Notes under the pieces: model-generated | The model's input: the letters and a program-made list of their open reading frames with translations, nothing else | What the model was told of the DNA's origin: nothing | Database searches by the model: none | Part shown: piece by piece, positions 25,134 through 32,668 of the stretch | Layout: each line of letters begins with the position of its first letter | Position numbering within the stretch: the first letter of the stretch is position 1 | DNA from: Phascolarctobacterium sp. | GTDB taxonomy: Bacteria > Bacillota > Negativicutes > Acidaminococcales > Acidaminococcaceae | DNA: 41,163 nt | Reading direction: 5' to 3' | Assembly (NCBI GenBank): GCA_020024105.1 | Contig: JAHHUH010000017.1 | Span: forward strand, 1 to 41,163 | Translations under genes and position numbers: made by a program

Positions 25134-26435
25134 ATGGATGGGATATGGCAGGAGGCTAAGGAGCTTCAGGAAGAGCTTGTTGCTAGAAGAAGAAATTTAC
25201 ATCAATATCCTGAACCAGGATGGACGGAATTTAGAACTGCTAGCTTGATTATTCAAGAGCTGCGTCGTCTTGGTTATCAGGTAGCCTTTGGTGCAGAGGT
25301 CGTAGCAGAAGAGGCCATGCTGGGAGTACCCTCTGAGACGTTTTTGGCAGAAGCAGCAGCCAGGGCTATCGATGAAGGAGCGGATGCAGCTCTAGTTGAG
25401 GCTATGAGGGGCGGGAAAACAGGTATCGTAGCTACTCTTGCCGGTAACAGTCCTGGTAGAACGGTAGCTTTTCGCTTTGATATGGATAGTAACGAGGTAG
25501 AGGAAACAAAGGCTGTGGAGCATGTGCCCAATCAATTAGGCTTTGCTTCTAGGCATCAGGGGGCTATGCATGCCTGTGGGCATGATGGCCATGTAACCAT
25601 AGGTCTAGGTGTAGCCAAGCTGCTGGCAAGGCATCAGCAGGAGCTGGTGGGGCAGATCAAGCTTATTTTCCAGCCGGCTGAGGAGGGTGTACGAGGCGCT
25701 TATGCCATGGTTCAGCAGGGAGTAGTGGATGATGTTGACTACTTTTTTGGAGGGCATATTGGTTTTAAAGCTAGAGAAAATGCTACACTGGTTTGTATGA
25801 CGGAAGGCTTTTTGGCTACTACTAAGCTGGATGCCTCTTATCAGGGGGTAGCTAGTCATGCAGGGCTGGCTCCTGAAGAGGGGAAGAATGCTCTCCTGGC
25901 AGGTGCTCAAGCCTGCTTGGCTCTACATGCTATTCCTCGTCATGGTCAGGGCAGCTCCAGAATTAATGTAGGCGTTTTTCAAGGGGGAAGCGGTAGAAAT
26001 ATTGTGCCGGACCAGGCCCATTTAAAATTAGAGACTCGTGGAGAAACTACAGCGATTAACAGCTATATGGTAAAGCAGGCTCAACGTATTTTACAAGCCA
26101 GTGGTGAAATGTATGATGTTAAGGTCGCAATAACGAAGGTCGGCAGTGCTCCCGGCTGTTGTGGTGATGGTATCCTGGGAAAGGAAATAGCTAGCCTGGC
26201 AGAGTCCTCTGGAGCATACACTAAACTAATACCCGCTATGAATATGGGTGGAAGTGAAGATTGTGCTTATTTTATGGAAAGGGTACAGCAGCTGGGTGGC
26301 AGAGCAGTTTATATGATGTATGGCAGCGAGCTGGTAGCGAGTCATCATCATAGTAATTTTGATTTTGACGAAAGCTGTCTATGGCGAGCAGTGGGTTTAT
26401 TGACTAAACTAGCTTTAATTTATGTTCATAATTAA
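25134..26435 (+). CDS. M20 family amidohydrolase, AbgB/p-aminobenzoyl-glutamate hydrolase-like
   Basis: The 433-residue enzyme is a metal-dependent amidohydrolase of the M20D group. It starts with RRNLHQYPEPGWTEFRTA, and the metal motif HACGHDGH is at residues 146-153, followed by FQPAEEGVRGA. A long insert near residues 55-90 before the metal site and the SHHHSNFDFDE motif near the end resemble p-aminobenzoyl-glutamate hydrolase (AbgA/AbgB) subunits rather than plain hippurate or indole-acyl hydrolases. Substrate is a guess: folate breakdown products or other N-acyl amino acids. It is coupled to the zinc-ribbon gene. It is not closely related to the carbamoylase-type enzyme at 14.5 kb. Confidence 0.83.
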   Translation: MDGIWQEAKELQEELVARRRNLHQYPEPGWTEFRTASLIIQELRRLGYQVAFGAEVVAEEAMLGVPSETFLAEAAARAIDEGADAALVEAMRGGKTGIVATLAGNSPGRTVAFRFDMDSNEVEETKAVEHVPNQLGFASRHQGAMHACGHDGHVTIGLGVAKLLARHQQELVGQIKLIFQPAEEGVRGAYAMVQQGVVDDVDYFFGGHIGFKARENATLVCMTEGFLATTKLDASYQGVASHAGLAPEEGKNALLAGAQACLALHAIPRHGQGSSRINVGVFQGGSGRNIVPDQAHLKLETRGETTAINSYMVKQAQRILQASGEMYDVKVAITKVGSAPGCCGDGILGKEIASLAESSGAYTKLIPAMNMGGSEDCAYFMERVQQLGGRAVYMMYGSELVASHHHSNFDFDESCLWRAVGLLTKLALIYVHN

Positions 26436-26454
26436 TTCACATATAAAGAATAAA

Positions 26455-26494
26455 TTGACATTTTTTTGACATAATTAGTTGGTATTATATATAT
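26455..26494 (+). promoter_or_regulatory. Promoter with tandem -35 elements before the secreted-protein gene
   Basis: Two exact TTGACA hexamers (26455-26460 and 26466-26471) start 11 bp apart. The second is 16-17 bases from a TATATA-type -10 (26488-26493). The ATG follows about 28 bp later. Confidence 0.6.
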
Positions 26495-26521
26495 TAAAGA
26501 AAGAAATATGGAGGTATAGAT

Positions 26522-27151
26522 ATGAAAATAATGCGTAAAGTTTTGGCCTTGGCATCCTGTGCAGTGATGTTGGTTGGCGGTGCTGCTATTGCAGCTGAGG
26601 TGCCCCAGGTAGCTACAGTTAATGAGCAAAAAGAGATAATGGTACAACCTCAAAAGGAGCATAATCTTTTGCATACCAGTGGTAAAATTGTTGAAGTTAA
26701 CGATAAGCAAATCGTAGTTAAGGGTACTGGCGACCAGGAACTGGTGGCTGTTAATATTTCTGAGCAAACCTATATTCTTGATGGCGATAAAGGTCGCAAT
26801 AAAAAAATGAAAAATTTGAAGGTTGGTCGTGACGTAACCGTATATTATGGACCTATAATGACTCGTAGTCTTCCTCCCCAAACTGAGGCTATCGCAGTGC
26901 TTCTTGGTGAAGCAGATGAGGATCAGGGCAGATATATGGTAGTAGATCAGGTAAAGATGTCCGAGGATCAAAGCTATATCACTCTGATTGATGAAGAGCA
27001 TAGCTTGATTGCTACTGTGGATAAGGATGCCTATAAGCGTTTTGCAGAAATTAAGTCCGGTGACCGTATTTTAGTTTGGTATGATATGATGACTATGAGT
27101 ATTCCTGCAAAAACAAATGCAAAAAAGGTAGTTGTTTTGCCGAACTTCTAA
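26522..27151 (+). CDS. Secreted protein with two similar beta modules, unknown function
   Basis: The 209-residue protein has a clear signal peptide: basic start, hydrophobic core, and a likely cut after AAIAA near residue 25. The mature part holds two related stretches, VGRDVTVYYGPIMTRSLPPQ (from residue 101) and a partner SGDRILVWYDMMTMSIPAK (from residue 179), each followed by T, a short spacer and a VL-rich strand. This points to an internal duplication of a small beta-barrel-like unit. No catalytic motif or cofactor site was recognised. GGAGG lies 7 bases before the ATG. It has its own promoter and terminator. Confidence 0.75.
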   Translation: MKIMRKVLALASCAVMLVGGAAIAAEVPQVATVNEQKEIMVQPQKEHNLLHTSGKIVEVNDKQIVVKGTGDQELVAVNISEQTYILDGDKGRNKKMKNLKVGRDVTVYYGPIMTRSLPPQTEAIAVLLGEADEDQGRYMVVDQVKMSEDQSYITLIDEEHSLIATVDKDAYKRFAEIKSGDRILVWYDMMTMSIPAKTNAKKVVVLPNF

Positions 27152-27192
27152 CTCTTGCTAAAAATATGATAGAATATTGAAGTGATTACAGG

Positions 27193-27225
27193 TGCCGTCG
27201 TAGAGCCGAGCGACGGCATTTTTTT
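27193..27225 (+). terminator. Terminator after the secreted-protein gene
   Basis: A GC-rich 8-bp perfect stem (27193-27200 with 27211-27218) with a 10-base loop is followed by seven T residues and more T-rich sequence. Confidence 0.9.
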
Positions 27226-27536
27226 ATTTTTATCTAAATTCTTCCAGTAAAAAAATCTTTAATATATAAAAATGTATTCTTAATAAAACTTAATTTCGTT
27301 TATTTTAAGTATTTTCTAGGATTGGGCATTATATTCATTATTTAAAAATAAGAAAAAATATATAGATATAATAAATAAAAAATAAATATAAGAACAGTAT
27401 TACTAAATAGTTAACTTATGCTAATTTACTACTTTTTACTTAATTAATTAATTGATAACTTGTCAAGGTTAGCAAAAATAGAGGAAAGATAGTTAATATA
27501 AAGTTATACTTTAGCAAAATTTTTAGCAATAATGCC
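27226..27536. other. AT-rich gap with repeated TTAGCAAAA-like words
   Basis: This 310 bp stretch is strongly AT-rich and holds no gene that I can support. It contains a run of TTAATTAATTAATTG near 27439, and similar words TTAGCAAAAAT (about 27470), TTAGCAAAATT (about 27513) and TTAGCAATAAT (about 27525) close to the Fur promoter. These could be binding sites or simple sequence drift. Confidence 0.4.
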
Positions 27537-27580
27537 TTGACTTTTTTAATCATACATGTATAATTCTTATTAGGAATTAT
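27537..27580 (+). promoter_or_regulatory. Promoter and palindromic operator of the Fur-family gene
   Basis: A -35 TTGACT (27537-27542) and a perfect -10 TATAAT (27559-27564) are spaced by 16 bases. A perfect inverted repeat, ATAATTC (27560-27566) and GAATTAT (27574-27580) with a 7-base centre, covers the -10 element and the expected transcription start. Such an AT-rich dyad on the core promoter fits negative autoregulation by the Fur/PerR protein encoded just downstream. The protein-site link is inference. Confidence 0.7.
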
Positions 27581-27601
27581 TTTTGATAATGGAGGATGGA
27601 A

Positions 27602-28021
27602 ATGGCTAAAAGAAATACTATTCAAAGACAACTTGTTATTGCAGCTGTACGCTTTTTGGCAGATCACCCAACTGCTGAAGAGGTATATGACCGTATTACT
27701 ATGGAATATCCTGATATTAGTAAAGGCACTGTTTATCGTAATTTAAATTCCTTAGTAGAAAGTGGTCTGTTAGGCAAAGTATCTGTTCCCAATGGCGCTG
27801 ACCGTTTTGATCACATTTTGACTAGACACTATCATATTAAATGTACTCGTTGTGGTCATTTTATGAATGTAGAAAACTTTGATTATTTTCACGGCCTGGA
27901 TGAAAAGGTTGCTGAAGTGACTGGTTATAAAATGGAACATCATGATATTGTATTCAGTGGCCTGTGCCCCGATTGCCAGAAGGCTTTGGCAAAGGAAGCT
28001 GAGCAAGGTAAGGAAAGCTAA
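27602..28021 (+). CDS. Fur-family transcriptional regulator (PerR-like)
   Basis: The 139-residue protein has the Fur layout: a winged helix in the first 80 residues, including HPTAEEVYDRI and ISKGTVYRNLNSLVESGLL, then a dimer and metal domain with HYHIKCTRCGHF and CPDCQKAL. The two CxxC pairs form the structural zinc site. His and Asp residues around GADRFDHILTRHYH resemble the regulatory metal site of PerR. The ATG at 27602 is chosen because GGAGG lies 6 bases upstream; the ATG at 27596 overlaps it. PerR, sensing peroxide, is more likely than an iron sensor, but sequence alone does not settle this. Confidence 0.88.
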   Translation: MAKRNTIQRQLVIAAVRFLADHPTAEEVYDRITMEYPDISKGTVYRNLNSLVESGLLGKVSVPNGADRFDHILTRHYHIKCTRCGHFMNVENFDYFHGLDEKVAEVTGYKMEHHDIVFSGLCPDCQKALAKEAEQGKES

Positions 28022-28130
28022 TTTTCTTGGATGTTTATGTGGTAAGGCAGCTGGTAGAAGGATCAGCTTATTTGCCTAAAACCAGGAAAAATTGTAATTA
28101 AGGTTCGATTTATGCTGATTTGTAAAAAAT

Positions 28131-28166
28131 AAACCTCGACTGAAAAAAGTCGAGGTTTTCTTTTTC
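28131..28166 (+). terminator. Terminator after the Fur-family gene
   Basis: An 11-bp perfect stem (28131-28141 with 28148-28158) with a 6-base A-rich loop is followed by a T-rich run. It lies 110 bp beyond the stop codon; the stretch between holds a weaker possible hairpin but no gene. Confidence 0.85.
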
Positions 28167-28228
28167 TCAAAGATGTACTCTGGTATGATATAATTTAGGT
28201 AAAACGAAAAGAATGAGGAGTGTCGAAC

Positions 28229-29599
28229 ATGAAGAAAATATTACCCGTGCAAAAGGGTGAGTTGATAGAAATGTCTATTACCGGTTTAGGTAGTAGTGGT
28301 GAGGGGGTGGGTAAATATCAGGGCTTTACTGTTTTTGTACCCGGTGCCCTACCAGGGGAAAAGGTTAGTGTTTTAATAAATCTTGTGAAAAAGAATTATG
28401 CAACCGGTGTACTTCAAAGGGTACTTGAACCCAGTGCAGAAAGACTTACACCACCTTGTTCTGTATATGAGCAATGCGGAGGGTGTCAGCTGCAGCATTT
28501 ATCCTATGCCGGTCAGCTGGCAATGAAACAGCAGCAGGTTAAGGACGCTCTGATGCGGATAGGGCATCTGGATGTGGAAGTTTTACCGGTTATCGGTTGT
28601 AATGATCCGTGGAATTATCGCAATAAAATGCAGTTTCCCGCAGCTATGGATGGAGAAGGTCTGCTTCAGCTAGGTTGTTATGCTACGGCATCCCATAGCG
28701 TGGTAGATACTGATAGCTGTATGATTCAGAAAGCTGCTAATAATGAGGTTCTTTTGACTGTGCGTAAATGGATGCAGTGCTTTGGTATTACTGCTTATGA
28801 TGAAAAGACCGGTAAGGGGCTTGTACGTCATGTTATGAGCCGTGTAGGTGTTCATAGTGGTGAAGTTATGGCGGTGTTGATTACCTCTGCCTATGATATT
28901 CCTCATAAAAAAGAATTAGTGGAGTGGCTGAAAAAGTATGTACCAGGTTTGGTTAGTGTCGTCCAGAATATCAATAAGAAAAAGACTAATATCATCATGG
29001 GAGATAAAACCAGAGTTATTTATGGACAATCCACTATTAAGGATAGCTTGGGTGCTTTAAACTTTAATATTTCCGCACAATCCTTCTTCCAGGTAAATAG
29101 TGAACAGGCAGAAAAGCTTTATAATACGGCTTTGGAATATGCTGCACTTAATGGTACGGAAACAGTAGTGGACGTTTATTGTGGTACTGGTACTATTTCA
29201 CTTTATCTGGCAAGACATGCACGCCAGGTATATGGTATTGAAATTGTTGCTCCTGCTATTGCGGACGCTAAGAAAAATGCTGAGTTGAATAACTGTCAAA
29301 ATGCAGAATTTATTTTAGGTGATGCTGCGGTAGAATTACCGAAATTATTAGCAACAGGCATTCAACCTGATGTAGTCCTTGTTGACCCACCACGTGCTGG
29401 TTGTGAGGAAAAGGTGTTGGCGGCTATTGCCGAGGTTGGACCGGAGCGGGTAGTTTATGTTTCCTGCAATCCTGCTTCCTTAGCTCGTGATTTGGCTTAT
29501 ATGGAAGAGCATGGTTATAAAACTACTATAGTTCAGCCGGTGGATATGTTTTCTATGACTAGTCATGTGGAAAATGTAGCACTTTTATCTAAAATTTAA
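28229..29599 (+). CDS. rlmD: 23S rRNA (uracil-5-)-methyltransferase, RlmD/RumA family
   Basis: The 456-residue enzyme methylates a uridine in 23S rRNA (U1939 in E. coli RlmD; the exact site here is inferred). It has an N-terminal TRAM RNA-binding domain (about residues 8-65), an iron-sulfur cysteine cluster with EQCGGCQLQH, and a C-terminal methyltransferase domain with VDVYCGTGTISLYLA, LVDPPRAG and the catalytic-Cys motif YVSCNPAS. The ATG at 28229 has GAGGAG 8 bases before it; an in-frame GTG at 28220 overlaps that site. RlmCD or RlmFO type specificity is possible in Firmicutes. Confidence 0.85.
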   Translation: MKKILPVQKGELIEMSITGLGSSGEGVGKYQGFTVFVPGALPGEKVSVLINLVKKNYATGVLQRVLEPSAERLTPPCSVYEQCGGCQLQHLSYAGQLAMKQQQVKDALMRIGHLDVEVLPVIGCNDPWNYRNKMQFPAAMDGEGLLQLGCYATASHSVVDTDSCMIQKAANNEVLLTVRKWMQCFGITAYDEKTGKGLVRHVMSRVGVHSGEVMAVLITSAYDIPHKKELVEWLKKYVPGLVSVVQNINKKKTNIIMGDKTRVIYGQSTIKDSLGALNFNISAQSFFQVNSEQAEKLYNTALEYAALNGTETVVDVYCGTGTISLYLARHARQVYGIEIVAPAIADAKKNAELNNCQNAEFILGDAAVELPKLLATGIQPDVVLVDPPRAGCEEKVLAAIAEVGPERVVYVSCNPASLARDLAYMEEHGYKTTIVQPVDMFSMTSHVENVALLSKI

Positions 29600-29828
29600 A
29601 ATTGCTGCTAATATAGCTAGGAGAATATTAAATTGAGTGTAGGCAAGGACTTTTACAGTGGTATCTAAGCCGCTGTAAATCTTATTTCTCTGTAGTTCAG
29701 TTGCCTATGCAGAGTTTAGGTTAATTAGAAGTTTACCAAATTTGAAAACAGGCTACACGAAAATATTTGCTTAGTATGTAGTTGTGTGCTTGTTCGTCCG
29801 AGATATGGATGAGTACAAAATGATACTT
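29600..29828 (+). ncRNA. Possible structured non-coding RNA or long 3' region
   Basis: No gene fits this 229 bp gap. It contains a nested fold: AGGCAA (29641-29646) can pair with TTGCCT (29700-29705), enclosing a 9-bp hairpin TTACAGTGG / CCGCTGTAA (around 29653-29678, one G-T pair). Further short stems are possible near 29795-29830. The stretch ends at a strong terminator on the same strand, as a small RNA gene would. It does not match tmRNA, RNase P RNA, SRP RNA or T-box landmarks that I can recognise. It may also be the 3' untranslated region of the rlmD transcript. Strand and borders are guesses. Confidence 0.3.
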
Positions 29829-29877
29829 GAAAAAATCGCCGATGTGAGCAGAGTGCTTATATCGACGATTCTTTTTT
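29829..29877. terminator. Strong bidirectional terminator
   Basis: A 16-position stem with one mismatch (29834-29849 with 29855-29870) and a 5-base loop is flanked by AAAAAA on the left and TTTTTT on the right. It can stop transcripts of both convergent units. Confidence 0.9.
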
Positions 29878-29935
29878 ATTACAATATTATATTCACTGGG
29901 TATTTTTAAAAGCGTGGTCGTACGGGTTCGTTATC

Positions 29936-30766
29936 CTATTTACTAGCTTTTACTCCATCCATTTCTGTTGTTTTCTGTTCTAATTGCATATGTGCTTCTA
30001 GGATTCTTTCTGCCAAGCCCTTCTCATAGATTTCTTTGTAGGGAAAAGCTTCCACAGAGAAGTCCCTGTCTCGCCGACGGAGCTCACCTTTTGGCAGTGG
30101 TTTTGTGAGTGTCAGGTGTATTCCTCTGAAACCAACTCTGGCCTGGTCCATGCTCTGGCGTAGTTCCAGCATCACTCGGGCGGCGTACTCAGGTGTTGTA
30201 TCTTTAGTGTTTATATAAAGTACTAATGTTCCGCACTGTGCTCCCAGTGCGCCTACATCGTAAACCCGGTCAAGCTCTAAATCTTCAAGGGCCATGGTGT
30301 AGGGTAAAACATCCTCGTTCTTTAAGGCTTCTCTATGATTAAGCTCTAAGATGCCGTATTGGATGCCATCGGGATCATAGATGCTTAGCTGACTAAGTAC
30401 TTTATCAACTAGTTGTGCGTAGTCCCGGTTAATTCTGAGGGCGGTGTTTTCTTTATGGACTACCCTGTCTTCGTAACTGTCCCAACGGAATTTTCCCCAA
30501 TGGTCGAAGCCCAAGGTAAATTCTGAGTCCAAGCTGGAAGGTGATTTTACATGGGCATAGTAACCTCCAGTTTTAAAAGAGTAGCTAATATCCGTCACTA
30601 CAAAATCTGTATTAGGATAGAAGGTATCAAGATGCTGTTGTGCGCTTCTTTTAGATAGATATTTTGATAGGGGATTTCCCATTAGGGCTACTCCCAACCA
30701 AATTATTCCAATAGTAAGTATTAATGCTACAACTAGTACCGTAATTTTCCAAATTCGCTTTTTCAT
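29936..30766 (-). CDS. Single-pass membrane protein, YfjL-like
   Basis: The 276-residue protein has a basic start followed by one hydrophobic segment (about residues 8-30), then a long outside or periplasmic part. After the membrane span the GNPLSKYLSKRSAQQHL stretch and the later YSFKTGGYYAHVKSP stretch resemble the uncharacterised YfjL-like proteins of Firmicutes, a match I hold with modest confidence. I chose the ATG at 30766 because AAAGGAG lies 7 bases upstream; the ATG at 30823 has none. No enzyme motif is visible. It is divergent from the DUF6508-nitrilase unit. Confidence 0.65.
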   Translation of the reverse strand: MKKRIWKITVLVVALILTIGIIWLGVALMGNPLSKYLSKRSAQQHLDTFYPNTDFVVTDISYSFKTGGYYAHVKSPSSLDSEFTLGFDHWGKFRWDSYEDRVVHKENTALRINRDYAQLVDKVLSQLSIYDPDGIQYGILELNHREALKNEDVLPYTMALEDLELDRVYDVGALGAQCGTLVLYINTKDTTPEYAARVMLELRQSMDQARVGFRGIHLTLTKPLPKGELRRRDRDFSVEAFPYKEIYEKGLAERILEAHMQLEQKTTEMDGVKASK

Positions 30767-30957
30767 TTCAATGCTCCTTTCTAAAACGTAAGGGACGGAC
30801 AACCCGATGATTTTGATTGTCATTGAAGCGTTTTTTATACTGTCAACAAAGGGTTATTTTAATACAGCTTAAAGCCTTAGTGACGTGACTTGGGTTTACT
30901 GTCAGCCCTAGAAGCAGAATGTACACTAATAATCGAATGAACGATATTTCCCGTATT

Positions 30958-31014
30958 AAGCAGAATATCTAGCTGAGAATACTGCTTGCGTAAAATTACA
31001 CTTAGGTCTATGAT
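30958..31014 (+). promoter_or_regulatory. Promoter with a flanking inverted repeat before the DUF6508 gene
   Basis: TTGCGT (30986-30991) and TATGAT (31009-31014) are 17 bases apart, 48 bp before the ATG. An inverted repeat AAGCAG (30958-30963) / CTGCTT (30982-30987) overlaps the first bases of the -35 element. The rest of the 296 bp divergent gap shows no gene. Confidence 0.5.
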
Positions 31015-31062
31015 GAAAAGAAAGCAGTTATTAGCGGTAAAGATTATTTTGGAGGTAGGATT

Positions 31063-31455
31063 ATGAGCGATTTTAAGGATATAACTAAACTTTTAGCTAT
31101 TTTAGACCAGGAGCAGGAAAAGCTGGGAACCTGGGTTGCACCAGAAGAACAGCTGCCCTTTGTCTGCTATGGCAAGGCTGTTTATTTACTGCGTGATGCG
31201 ATTGGGAGTCTCCCCGGTAAACATCCTGAACTAGAGCTTTATGAATATCAGCGCATATTGGAGGAGCAGGGACTAAGGGAAAGAGATTTTAAAACTGCTG
31301 ACGTAAGCCGAATGGAAGCAAAAACAGTTGCTGCCATGCTTGTGGCTGTGTGGAGGGGAGAACGCTTTTGTGATGGCTTACTTATGGATTATTTAGAGAA
31401 TGGCTGTATTCAACGGTGGTTAAAGCGTTTACAGGCAATTGATGAGGGACGATAA
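31063..31455 (+). CDS. DUF6508 family protein
   Basis: The 130-residue cytoplasmic protein looks like DUF6508, a family of unknown role; the C-terminal part AVWRGERFCDGLLMDYLENG matches my recollection of its conserved RFC-[DE]-G motif. Helical content is high and no signal peptide is present. A TTGGAGGT ribosome site precedes the ATG. The TAATG junction overlaps its stop with the start of the nitrilase-like gene by one base, so both are translated together. The link between the two products is unknown. Confidence 0.65.
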   Translation: MSDFKDITKLLAILDQEQEKLGTWVAPEEQLPFVCYGKAVYLLRDAIGSLPGKHPELELYEYQRILEEQGLRERDFKTADVSRMEAKTVAAMLVAVWRGERFCDGLLMDYLENGCIQRWLKRLQAIDEGR

Positions 31456-32246
31456 TGGAATATTCTCTAGCTTTAGCACAGGCTATTACTACTAAAAATA
31501 TCAAAGCCAACTACGCAACTTTGGAAAGATTAGTTTTGCAGGCGAAGCCCAATGGCTGTCAGGCACTTTGCTTTTCCGAAGCCTTCCTGACGGGTTATAG
31601 TTTAGCGGGAGTAGCAGAGCAGAGTTTGACCTTGGCTTCCCCTTATCTAGAACGAGTAGCTGGTTTGGCCCTGCTGCATGGGGTTGATATTCTAGTCGGC
31701 TTTCAGGAGCGTAGGGGACAGGCCTATTATTTGACACAGGGAATCTTTCTCGCTGATGGTCGGAGGGAGTTTTATCGAAAAACACATCTTGGGCAACGAG
31801 AGGCCAGTTTTTTTACGGCGGGTGATAAATTACCTGTTTTTAGTTTGAGCTGTGGACTTAAAATTGGTATTTCTCTTTGTGTGGAAAGTCATTTTCCTGA
31901 ACTGCTACAGAGCTTGGCTTTGAGGGGAGCGGAGCTGGTTTTTGCTCCTCATGCAGTGCCGGTTAAGGCTGGCCCCAGAAGGGAGATTTGGAATAAATAT
32001 ATTCCTGCTCGTAGCTATGATAACAGGTTGTATATGGCCTGCTGTAATTTGTGGGATGATAATAATTTTGGCGGCGGCTGTCTAGTAACTGGTCCTACAG
32101 GAGAAGAAGTGTGCTCCAACTTCATAGCTGGCGAGAGCCTGGTGTCCTTTGTGGTTGATACCGCCTTAATAGCTTATTATCGTGGAAATAATTCTATGAG
32201 GAATCGTTATTATCCTTTATGGCGCAGGCGGGAGCTTTACGAATAA
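31455..32246 (+). CDS. Carbon-nitrogen hydrolase (nitrilase superfamily)
   Basis: The 263-residue enzyme has the Glu-Lys-Cys triad of the nitrilase superfamily: E42 in CFSEAFLTGYS, K109 in YRKTHLG and C142 in GISLCVESHFPE. The superfamily cleaves amides, nitriles or carbamoyl groups in the cytoplasm. The size fits a single-domain aliphatic amidase, omega-amidase or N-carbamoylputrescine amidase, but the substrate is not set by sequence. It is coupled to the DUF6508 gene. The stop is followed by a 420 bp gap. Confidence 0.85.
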   Translation: MEYSLALAQAITTKNIKANYATLERLVLQAKPNGCQALCFSEAFLTGYSLAGVAEQSLTLASPYLERVAGLALLHGVDILVGFQERRGQAYYLTQGIFLADGRREFYRKTHLGQREASFFTAGDKLPVFSLSCGLKIGISLCVESHFPELLQSLALRGAELVFAPHAVPVKAGPRREIWNKYIPARSYDNRLYMACCNLWDDNNFGGGCLVTGPTGEEVCSNFIAGESLVSFVVDTALIAYYRGNNSMRNRYYPLWRRRELYE

Positions 32247-32287
32247 TAAAAAATGGTATTTTGACTACTTGCTGATAGCAGGGAGGC

Positions 32288-32324
32288 AAAAAAATACCGT
32301 CCTCCTTCTTGCAAGGAAGACGGT
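32288..32324 (-). terminator. Minus-strand terminator downstream of the biotin operon
   Basis: ACCGTC (32296-32301) pairs with GACGGT (32319-32324), enclosing a 4-bp inner stem across a small symmetric internal loop. On the minus strand the stem is followed by seven T residues. It lies about 345 bp beyond the bioA stop. Confidence 0.7.
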
Positions 32325-32388
32325 TAGCTAAAATAGCTATTACCAAATAATATATGATTAATTTTAGAAAAAAGGAATGCTAGATAGA

Positions 32389-32427
32389 GAAAAACACACC
32401 ACAGGGGATGTTTGCGGTGCGTTTTTC
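32389..32427. terminator. Hairpin with A/T flanks downstream of bioA
   Basis: The arms 32389-32400 and 32416-32427 form a 12-position stem. The single non-Watson-Crick pair is G-T on the minus strand and A-C on the plus strand, so it suits minus-strand transcripts from bioA better. The T-rich end is part of the stem. Confidence 0.65.
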
Positions 32428-32668
32428 TTAGGAAAGCCATACTTATGATGAATTTGATGGGAAGGGTTTCTAGTAAGGTTCATCCTTACTACATTTATAG
32501 TATACAATAGAGCTATGACAGAAAAAGGGCAAAGGTTTGAACTAAATGTGAAATAATAATCAGAATTATTTGTCTTTTTCTTCCTTTACAATTTTACTAC
32601 TAATTAACTAATAGAGGTGTAAGATTTGTCTATTTTTTAATTGTTAACTCATTGTATTCTATACATAA
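32428..32668. other. Gap downstream of bioA without a gene
   Basis: The stretch is AT-rich toward bioA. It holds a perfect 8-bp hairpin TAGTAAGG / CCTTACTA (32471-32478, 32484-32491) with a 5-base loop and no T run. No gene or mobile element was seen. Confidence 0.45.

Noticed and set aside
29600..29877. tmRNA, SRP RNA, RNase P RNA or T-box leader
   Set aside because: None of their hallmark sequences (tRNA-like end, GNAR tetraloop pattern, T-box sequence) could be found by eye, and no same-strand gene follows for a leader.
32370..32450. Tiny frame of about 23 codons over the hairpin downstream of the nitrilase-like gene
   Set aside because: It runs through a terminator-like stem and its purine-rich site overlaps the ATG; not convincing as a gene.
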